The notes beneath the pieces are model-generated. The model was not told where the DNA came from. It did not search any database and worked only from the letters and a program-made list of their open reading frames with translations. Below are positions 5,541-10,558 of a stretch of DNA of 10,558 bases, in pieces (the stretch's first letter is position 1; every line of letters starts with the position of its first letter). The position numbers and the translations under genes are program-made. This DNA is from Bryobacterales bacterium (GTDB lineage Bacteria > Acidobacteriota > Terriglobia > Bryobacterales > Bryobacteraceae). Location: NCBI GenBank assembly GCA_025353235.1, contig JANXQZ010000417.1:1-10558 (forward strand), in the 5' to 3' direction.

Positions 5541-7087
5541 ACGTCAATTATTGTCTGCGCAGAGCGGCTCGATTCCACGGGAACAACACAGCGGTTCATC
5601 ACGAGCAACAGCGCATCACCTATCGCGAATTTTCCAACCACGTGGAGCACTCCGCTCGCCGCATGGCCGCTCTCGGAATGCGCAAAGGCGACCGCGTTGC
5701 CGTGCTCATGAGCAACTCGCCCGCATACTTGAATCTCTACTTCTCCCTCCCGCTCCTCGGTGCGCTGATAGTCCCGATCAACACACGCTGGCACGCGAAA
5801 GAGACAACGTTCACATTGAATGACTCGGATGCCAGTTTCTTGATCGTCGATGAGCGTTACCTGGATGTGGCCCGCGAAATTCGGGCCAGCGTTCCCTCTC
5901 TCAAGCAGGTTCTCTACTGCGGCGTCGGCGACTGTCCTAAGGGCCTGATCGATTTACGCACTCAGCCCCCGGATGCGACCGTCATCTTCGAAGAGCCCGA
6001 CGAGAATGACCTCGTCGGACTGTTCTACACCAGCGGAACCACAGGCGGCCCCAAGGGTGCGATGCTCTCTCATCGCAACCTGTATTCCAATGCTGTTCAC
6101 TGCCTCTTGCCCCCATCGTTCATGCTGCCGGAAACCTGCTTTCTCCACGCCGCCCCGATGTTCCATCTAGCGGACATTGGCGCGCTTCTCGCGTTGACTC
6201 TCACGGGAGCGTCCCACAGCTTTCTCGCGTCTTTCGATCCCGAACTCTTAATGCAGGCGATTGAGCGCTACCGGATATCGGCCGTGATCCTGGTCCCCAC
6301 CATGATCAACCTGCTGGTCAACCATCCGGCTCTCAGCCGTTACGATCTTTCCAGTCTGGACCGGGTTAGCTACGGCGCTTCCCCCATGCCGCTGCCGCTG
6401 CTAACGACGGCCATGCAGAAATTGAAATGCAACTTCAGCCAGGGCTACGGCATGACTGAGATGAGTCCGCTGGCAACCGTGTTGCTGCCTGAGGATCACC
6501 GGCTTGACGAGGGTTTCACGCCGGTCTCCTCCGCTGGCAAGCCCATCCTCGGCGTGGAGGTGCGCGTGGTTGACGTCAACGATGTCGAGGTGCCCACAGG
6601 CGAGATCGGGGAAATCACCGTGCGCGGTCCCAACGTGATGCAGGGATATTGGAAGCGTCCCGAAATCAGCGCCGAAGCGCTCCGCGGCGGTTGGATGCAT
6701 ACCGGCGACATGGGCAGGTTTGACGAAGAGGGCTATCTCTACATCCTCGATCGTAAGAAAGACATGGTCAAGCCTGGAGGCGAAAATGTCTACTCGCCTG
6801 AAGTCGAATCGGTGGTCTGCGCCCATCCAGCCATCCTGGAGGCGGCCGTTATCGGCGTTCCCGATCCCAAGTGGGGCGAGGCGATTCGAGCTGTTGTCTC
6901 GCTCCGTCCCGGTGCTAGCGTGACCGAAAGCGAACTGATTCAGTTCTGCCGCGCCCGGCTGACCCACTTCAAATGTCCCACTTCGGTGGTGTTCACCGAC
7001 ACGCTTCCCAAGGGCGGTACCGGGAAAATCCAGAAATCCGTATTGCGGGAGCGCTTTGGCGTCGAGAGTCGATCCGCCGCAACCTAG
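5537..7087 (+). CDS. Acyl-CoA synthetase (FadD-like AMP-forming ligase)
   Basis: Activates a carboxylic acid to acyl-AMP with ATP and then to acyl-CoA. The 516 residues cover the full ANL superfamily fold. Motifs: the P-loop YTSGTTGGPKGA (164-175); APMFH (206-210); YGASPMP (279-285); QGYGMTEMSP (302-311), which binds the adenylate; GWMHTGDMG (385-393) with D391 for the ribose; ILDRKKDMVKPGGENVYSPEVE (403-424), the hinge and A8 loop with R406; and PKGGTGKIQK (491-500) with the adenylation lysine K497. All are intact. Family resemblance is to medium/long-chain fatty acid or branched/aromatic acid ligases; the chain length is not readable. It follows the CaiB-like gene with a 4-base ATGA overlap, so activation, racemisation or transfer, and hydration enzymes are made together. 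Its stop TAG is followed 9 bases later by the next gene in the same frame. Confidence 0.93.
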   Translation: MNVNYCLRRAARFHGNNTAVHHEQQRITYREFSNHVEHSARRMAALGMRKGDRVAVLMSNSPAYLNLYFSLPLLGALIVPINTRWHAKETTFTLNDSDASFLIVDERYLDVAREIRASVPSLKQVLYCGVGDCPKGLIDLRTQPPDATVIFEEPDENDLVGLFYTSGTTGGPKGAMLSHRNLYSNAVHCLLPPSFMLPETCFLHAAPMFHLADIGALLALTLTGASHSFLASFDPELLMQAIERYRISAVILVPTMINLLVNHPALSRYDLSSLDRVSYGASPMPLPLLTTAMQKLKCNFSQGYGMTEMSPLATVLLPEDHRLDEGFTPVSSAGKPILGVEVRVVDVNDVEVPTGEIGEITVRGPNVMQGYWKRPEISAEALRGGWMHTGDMGRFDEEGYLYILDRKKDMVKPGGENVYSPEVESVVCAHPAILEAAVIGVPDPKWGEAIRAVVSLRPGASVTESELIQFCRARLTHFKCPTSVVFTDTLPKGGTGKIQKSVLRERFGVESRSAAT

Positions 7088-7096
7088 AATAGAATT

Positions 7097-8461
7097 ATGC
7101 TGTTCGCCTTCCTGCTGGTCGCGTCCATGACCGACTGGGTGCCCGCGCGGTGGATCTCGAACGACCCCAAGTCTCTCGACCTCATCACGCAGACTCCCAT
7201 CAACTGCATTCTCCTGGAACGATCCTCCTGGGATAAAGCCTTTGCGCAACAAGCAGCTAAACTCGGCATGGTCACGCTCGGGGTAATTCATCCGGGAACG
7301 GACGAGTTGGAGGCTGCCCGGCAAGCCAGCAGTTTCGGATTTCATGGCGTTGTTCTAGACGGCACATTTGACCCAGCCTCCACGGCCCGCGTGAAGCGCG
7401 TGCTCGCCGATTCCAACATCAAGCTGATCGAGCTCACCACGCGCAGCCGGATGCAATTCGATTCCGACGCTCCCGTGCTCGGCAGCTTCCAGGGCTTATG
7501 GCCCGGAGTCAGACTGGAGGACAACGGCGCAGCGCAATCAGGCCCAAGCGGAGCGCCTTGGATCAACACCAACACCGGTTTTCTGCGCTTCGCCCGCGCC
7601 GCAACGGACCGAACCATCTGGATCGCCAACCAGCCTCCTCCGAAAACCGTGGTGAACGTGACGCGCTATCTGCAGGCCATCGGCGATGCCGCTCTCACGG
7701 GCGCGCGCTGGGTGGTCTCGCTTGACGCTGACTTTGCCCAGCGTCTCCTCGCTCGCAATTCAGAGGCGCTCCAAGATTGGAAACAGATCGCGCTCCATTT
7801 GCAATACTTCGAGGATCATAAAGATTGGCGCTACCTGCGAGCCCACAGCGAACTCGCCCTCGTGGAAGACGCGGGCAGCGGTGCGCTGCTTTCCGGCGGC
7901 GTGCTCGATATGATCGCGGTGAAACATACTCCCGTGCGTCCGGTCCCCTATCGAAAAATTAGTCCGTTGGCATTTGACCGAGCCAAGATGGCCGTGGATG
8001 TCGATCCGTCCGCCCTGACTGAAGAACAAAGAGCCGTGTTGAAAGCCTACACCCGCTCCGGCGGCACGCTGCTGACCGGTCCGCCTAATTGGAAATTTCA
8101 GTCAGTTAAGAACGATGCGATCACGCTGGAGAAGGCCGATCTAGACAAGCTCGACGAAATCTGGAAGGAACTCAACTCACTCACGGGAAGGAAAAATATG
8201 GGCGCGCGTTTATTCAACGTGTCGAGCATGCTCTCGAATCTCCTCGAGACGCCGGACCAGAAGCAAGTGGTCCTGCAACTCGTGAACTATTCTGACTTCC
8301 CCGTGGAGAATTTGACCGCCCATGTGCTAGGCACTTTCCACAAGGCGCGACTCTACCGTCCAGGGTTACCGGTTCAGCAGCTTGAGTTGTATCCGGTGGA
8401 CGAGGGCACAGGCTTGGACGTTGACAAGATGGGTTCGGTGGCTACAGTAGTTCTAGAATGA
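7097..8461 (+). CDS. Putative exported TIM-barrel / GATase-like protein of unknown function
   Basis: 454 residues that I cannot name. The first 18 residues (MLFAFLLVASMTDWVPAR) are hydrophobic and may be a signal peptide or membrane anchor, though they lack the usual N-terminal positive charge. Residues about 20-245 alternate strands and helices as in a TIM barrel of glycoside-hydrolase style (for example CILLERSSW, TLGVIHPG, GVVLDGTFD, RWVVSLDADF). Residues about 250-330 (LALVEDAGSGALLSGGVLD ... VLKAYTRSGGTLLTG) read like the flavodoxin/GATase-like domain that follows the barrel in GH42-type enzymes. The end (VVLQLVNYSDFPVENLTAHV ... VVLE) looks like a beta-sandwich. A catalytic acid pair is not obvious, so it may be a non-catalytic relative. 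It sits 9 bases behind the synthetase with no strong ribosome binding site. Domain layout is inferred by eye. Confidence 0.75.
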   Translation: MLFAFLLVASMTDWVPARWISNDPKSLDLITQTPINCILLERSSWDKAFAQQAAKLGMVTLGVIHPGTDELEAARQASSFGFHGVVLDGTFDPASTARVKRVLADSNIKLIELTTRSRMQFDSDAPVLGSFQGLWPGVRLEDNGAAQSGPSGAPWINTNTGFLRFARAATDRTIWIANQPPPKTVVNVTRYLQAIGDAALTGARWVVSLDADFAQRLLARNSEALQDWKQIALHLQYFEDHKDWRYLRAHSELALVEDAGSGALLSGGVLDMIAVKHTPVRPVPYRKISPLAFDRAKMAVDVDPSALTEEQRAVLKAYTRSGGTLLTGPPNWKFQSVKNDAITLEKADLDKLDEIWKELNSLTGRKNMGARLFNVSSMLSNLLETPDQKQVVLQLVNYSDFPVENLTAHVLGTFHKARLYRPGLPVQQLELYPVDEGTGLDVDKMGSVATVVLE

Positions 8462-8500
8462 TATCCGGCGACTTTTCCGAGTGGAACGCACTATCAAAAT

Positions 8501-8644
8501 ATGAAACCCATATTCGCCGCCCTCTTAGCAATGTCGCTGCTGCTCTGTGCGACCACCACCGCCTTCGCGAAAGGCAAAAGCGCCGCCTCTCATCGCAGCA
8601 GCGGGAAAAGCAGTTCTGGCCACCACCGATCGAAAAAAGGATAA
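8501..8644 (+). CDS. 47-residue secreted basic peptide
   Basis: A small gene from ATG 8501 to TAA 8642-8644. Residues 1-23 form a classical signal peptide: MK, a hydrophobic core IFAALLAMSLLLCATTT, and an AFA cleavage site after A23. The mature part of 24 residues (from KGKSAASHRSS to HHRSKKG) consists almost only of Lys, Arg, His, Ser and Gly, is strongly positively charged, and has no predicted fold. A lipoprotein is unlikely: C16 is followed by ATTT and no lipobox fits as well as the AFA site. The ribosome binding site is weak, the start being 39 bases after the previous stop. Such short basic exported peptides are common, poorly described, and may bind the cell wall, polyanions or metals. 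The frame is supported by the textbook signal sequence; function is unknown. Confidence 0.65.
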   Translation: MKPIFAALLAMSLLLCATTTAFAKGKSAASHRSSGKSSSGHHRSKKG

Positions 8645-8652
8645 CCTCACGA

Positions 8653-8684
8653 TACCTCGCCCAGCTGTATCGCTCGGCGAGGTA
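8653..8684. terminator. Hairpin between converging operons, possible terminator
   Basis: TACCTCGCC (8653-8661) pairs perfectly with GGCGAGGTA (8676-8684). Inside, after one C-C mismatch, AGC (8663-8665) pairs with GCT (8672-8674) around the loop TGTATC. It begins 8 bases after the stop of the secreted peptide gene and ends 8 bases before the stop codon of the convergent mrp-like gene, exactly where a bidirectional terminator would sit. Neither side has a proper T-run, so it may act as an RNA 3'-end stabiliser or weak terminator rather than a classical Rho-independent one. Confidence 0.45.
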
Positions 8685-8692
8685 CGCTCCTC

Positions 8693-9511
8693 TTAATCCT
8701 CGATCTGAATCGTTGGCCCTTTCTTCCCTCCCGCCTCTCGCGCGCGGACCTGCACTTCTTTCGCCAGTGCCACAAACGGACCGCCACCCCCGCCCACCGT
8801 GACAGGTTTGCCCGAATCTCCCCCAATCCGCACTGCAGGGTCCAGCGCCAGCTCACCCAGAAAATGAATAGCCATCTGTTCCGCCGTCCGCTTTCCCCCG
8901 CCTGTGCTGAACACATCAATGCGCTCGCTGCAATGGGGACACAGCAGGTAACTCATGTTCTCCACCAGCCCCAGTATCGGAACCCGGACCTGTTGGAACA
9001 TATGCACCGCCTTCCGCGCATCTTCGAGCGACACATCCGAAGGCGTAGTCACGATCACCGCCCCGGTCAGGGGAGCTGTTTGAATGAGGGTGAGTTGCAC
9101 ATCCCCCGTGCCGGGCGGCAGATCGATGATCAGGTAATCCAACTCGCCCCAATCCACGCCGCGCAAAAACTGTTGAATCACGCTATGCAGCATCGGCCCG
9201 CGCCATACCAGCGGCTTGTCACCGGGGTTTAAGAACCCCATTGACATCACCTTCACGCCATATTTTTCGATGGGCTGAATACGCTCGCCTACCGCGTGTG
9301 GAGTTGCTCGCACGCCCATCATCAGCGGCACGTTCGGACCATACACATCGGCATCCATCAACCCAACCGCATGACCCAATTGGGCCAGCGCGATCGCCAG
9401 ATTTACCGAGACCGTCGTCTTTCCAACGCCGCCCTTACCCGACCCGACCGCAATCAAATTCTTCACGCCGGGAATCGGAACCTTCGGCTGCTCTTGCGTT
9501 TGTGGACCCAT
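8693..9511 (-). CDS. Mrp/ApbC-type P-loop ATPase, Fe-S cluster carrier (short form)
   Basis: 272 residues of the Mrp/NBP35 branch of the SIMIBI ATPases, which load and hand over Fe-S clusters in the cytoplasm. GSGKGGVGKTT (23-33) is the deviant Walker A with signature lysine K26 and K31; DADVYGPNVP (53-62) is the switch-like strand typical of Mrp; DLPPGTGD (130-137) is the second metal/nucleotide motif; and MSYLLCPHC (186-194) holds the CxxC (C191, C194) that binds a cluster across the dimer. The N-terminal MIP18-like (DUF59) domain of longer Mrp proteins is absent. Near the C-terminus a run of five glycines (VGGGGGPF, 239-246) occurs where the family has a short variable segment. The start is ATG 9509-9511, which overlaps the upstream hydrolase stop as TAATG; a GTG at 9538 would add nine non-conserved residues and has no ribosome binding site. 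Confidence 0.92.
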   Translation of the reverse strand: MGPQTQEQPKVPIPGVKNLIAVGSGKGGVGKTTVSVNLAIALAQLGHAVGLMDADVYGPNVPLMMGVRATPHAVGERIQPIEKYGVKVMSMGFLNPGDKPLVWRGPMLHSVIQQFLRGVDWGELDYLIIDLPPGTGDVQLTLIQTAPLTGAVIVTTPSDVSLEDARKAVHMFQQVRVPILGLVENMSYLLCPHCSERIDVFSTGGGKRTAEQMAIHFLGELALDPAVRIGGDSGKPVTVGGGGGPFVALAKEVQVRAREAGGKKGPTIQIED

Positions 9512-10558
9512 TAATTCAATGTTAGGACATAGTCCCACTCCGCTGCCGCCCGATCGCGGATTTTAGGCACGTCCGACGCCAGCAGAAATCCGTCCTTTAC
9601 CAGATCCTGAGCCGCTTCCGTGATCTTCTCCAAGTACACACGCTTGCTCGGATACCGTTCTTCAATCGATTGGCGCGGGTCCTTGCGATTCTCCCGCTCC
9701 ACCCTCGTCCGGGAAAATGGAATATAGGAACCCACCATGCTGAAGAGCTCCTCCGGTGCACCAATCGCCCGATTCCGCAGATTCCATCCCGTATAAGTAG
9801 CCAGCGGTACGCTTACCTCTGGCATGCGGATTCCAGTGGTTTCGTTTCCGTCCAGATTCACCTGTGGCAGCAGCGTCGGTAAGGCCTCGCCGATATTCGG
9901 CGGCATCGCGCCAAAGTCCAGCCGGTAAGCTTCCCTCTTGATGTGGGGCACCCGCACTCCCTCCATTTTGGGAAATGCCAATGCGCCTAGCGACACAAGT
10001 TGGTCTTTGTCAATGCGTGGAAACTGCGACGCGGGCGGCTCGGCGCCATCCTTGAGCCACGCCTGCATATCTAACAGGAGCGCCCTCTGCGAGTAACGAT
10101 AGTCGTTAGTGTCTGCAAGATTGCCCGCTTCCACCTTGCGTGCAGGGATGGATCCCGGACCATGCTGGCTGCCTGCGAAGAAGTACACGCGCGCATTTTG
10201 GTCAGGCGGTGCGTCCTTCTTCCCATCGGGTGTTGTATGAATCAGCGACGCAGCACGGCCCCAGTATTCATACGATCCATTGGTGAAGAACATTTTCGGA
10301 ACCACCTGATCCTTGGCGGCGCGAGCGATCAGCTCTTGTTCGGTGAAAGGTGGAACGTCAGTGGGATACAACATGTTCAAAAAGGGGTGCCCATCGCGCG
10401 AAGGTTGCGCGAAACGGAAGTTGAAGCTGCCCCGGCCTGCGCCTGCCACATGCGCCCAGACGCCATCGAACACCCGGCGCGATTTCTCATCCTGGTTGAA
10501 ACCGTCGTAGAGGAACTCGCGCAGGAATCGACCGCTCTGGGAAACGCCAAACCCGAGC
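9511..10558 (-). CDS. Alpha/beta hydrolase-domain protein, C-terminal part (5' end outside window)
   Basis: The frame stays open to the right edge, and 348 C-terminal residues are visible. The first visible stretch is LGFGVSQSGRFLREFLYDGF, whose G-x-S-x-S-G-R contains the nucleophile elbow; the likely serine codon is 10534-10536. FDGVWAHVAGAGRGSFN follows. A later FFAGSQHGPG supplies a plausible catalytic histidine, and the long C-terminus ends in AAAEWDYVLTLN. This matches the large 'alpha/beta hydrolase domain' proteins common in Acidobacteria and Proteobacteria (I believe Pfam PF20091), usually 500-700 residues with an N-terminal signal peptide. The GTG at 10471-10473 is internal, since it would discard the nucleophile. 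No substrate is established for the family; an esterase-like activity is a reasonable guess. It is coupled to the mrp-like gene by TAATG, although an exported hydrolase and a cytoplasmic Fe-S carrier have no obvious shared task. Confidence 0.85.
   Translation of the reverse strand, partial: LGFGVSQSGRFLREFLYDGFNQDEKSRRVFDGVWAHVAGAGRGSFNFRFAQPSRDGHPFLNMLYPTDVPPFTEQELIARAAKDQVVPKMFFTNGSYEYWGRAASLIHTTPDGKKDAPPDQNARVYFFAGSQHGPGSIPARKVEAGNLADTNDYRYSQRALLLDMQAWLKDGAEPPASQFPRIDKDQLVSLGALAFPKMEGVRVPHIKREAYRLDFGAMPPNIGEALPTLLPQVNLDGNETTGIRMPEVSVPLATYTGWNLRNRAIGAPEELFSMVGSYIPFSRTRVERENRKDPRQSIEERYPSKRVYLEKITEAAQDLVKDGFLLASDVPKIRDRAAAEWDYVLTLN

Noticed and set aside
6401..7345. 314-residue frame on the minus strand across the synthetase gene
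   Set aside because: It is a shadow of the strongly conserved acyl-CoA synthetase: His/Gly-rich composition, no known motifs, and it crosses a gene boundary.
8458..8802. 114-residue frame starting ATG 8458
   Set aside because: It has low-complexity, Arg/Pro/Ser-rich content, runs through the hairpin and into the convergent mrp-like gene, and competes with the signal-peptide frame at 8501.
9512..9538. GTG start at 9538 for the Mrp-like protein
   Set aside because: It adds nine unconserved residues inside the hydrolase gene with no usable ribosome binding site; the TAATG junction gives a better start.
1..10558. CRISPR arrays, insertion sequences, tRNA genes or a defence island
   Set aside because: I saw no regularly spaced direct repeats, terminal inverted repeats with a transposase, or tRNA cloverleaf; the AbiEii-like gene and the DUF488 pair alone do not make a defence island.

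Overview
The window looks like chromosomal DNA from a soil-type, moderately GC-rich bacterium. The gene styles (post-SET-type SET protein, the large alpha/beta hydrolase family at the right edge, a secreted TIM-barrel-like protein, short Mrp) suggest the Acidobacteriota, possibly the Solibacter/Bryobacter group. This is an inference from family resemblance; there is no rRNA or other decisive marker. I see no tRNA, rRNA, insertion sequence, phage gene or CRISPR array. Coding density is very high, with no gene-free stretch over 60 bases, and many junctions are overlaps or gaps of a few bases.

Left block (+ strand, 1-2496): the C-terminal end of a DUF488 protein overlaps by ATGA a second, complete DUF488 protein. 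Then comes alanine racemase (alr), which supplies D-alanine for peptidoglycan, overlapped by 8 bases by a nucleotidyltransferase-fold protein of the AbiEii/MNT-like type.

Central leftward operon (- strand, 4002-2499): malate dehydrogenase (mdh), then a 36-residue single-pass membrane protein with a lysine/arginine-rich tail, then a SET-domain protein-lysine methyltransferase with a complete post-SET zinc site. The gaps are 11 and 2 bases, so the three are very likely co-transcribed. The micropeptide is too short for a routine ORF cutoff. The pairing of a methyltransferase with a lysine-rich micropeptide and a TCA-cycle enzyme is the most interesting feature of the window.

Central rightward operon (+ strand, 4054-8461, perhaps to 8644): a MaoC-like (R)-specific enoyl-CoA hydratase, a CaiB/BaiF protein carrying the alpha-methylacyl-CoA racemase residue set, an acyl-CoA synthetase, and a large putatively exported protein with a TIM-barrel, GATase-like and beta-sandwich layout. 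The first three form a plausible module for activating, epimerising or CoA-transferring, and hydrating an acyl chain, possibly a branched one; the substrate cannot be read from sequence. A 47-residue secreted basic peptide (8501-8644) follows, then an imperfect hairpin between converging transcription units.

Right leftward pair (- strand, beyond 10558 to 8693): a large alpha/beta hydrolase, whose N-terminus lies outside the window, is joined by TAATG to a short Mrp/ApbC-type P-loop ATPase that probably carries Fe-S clusters.
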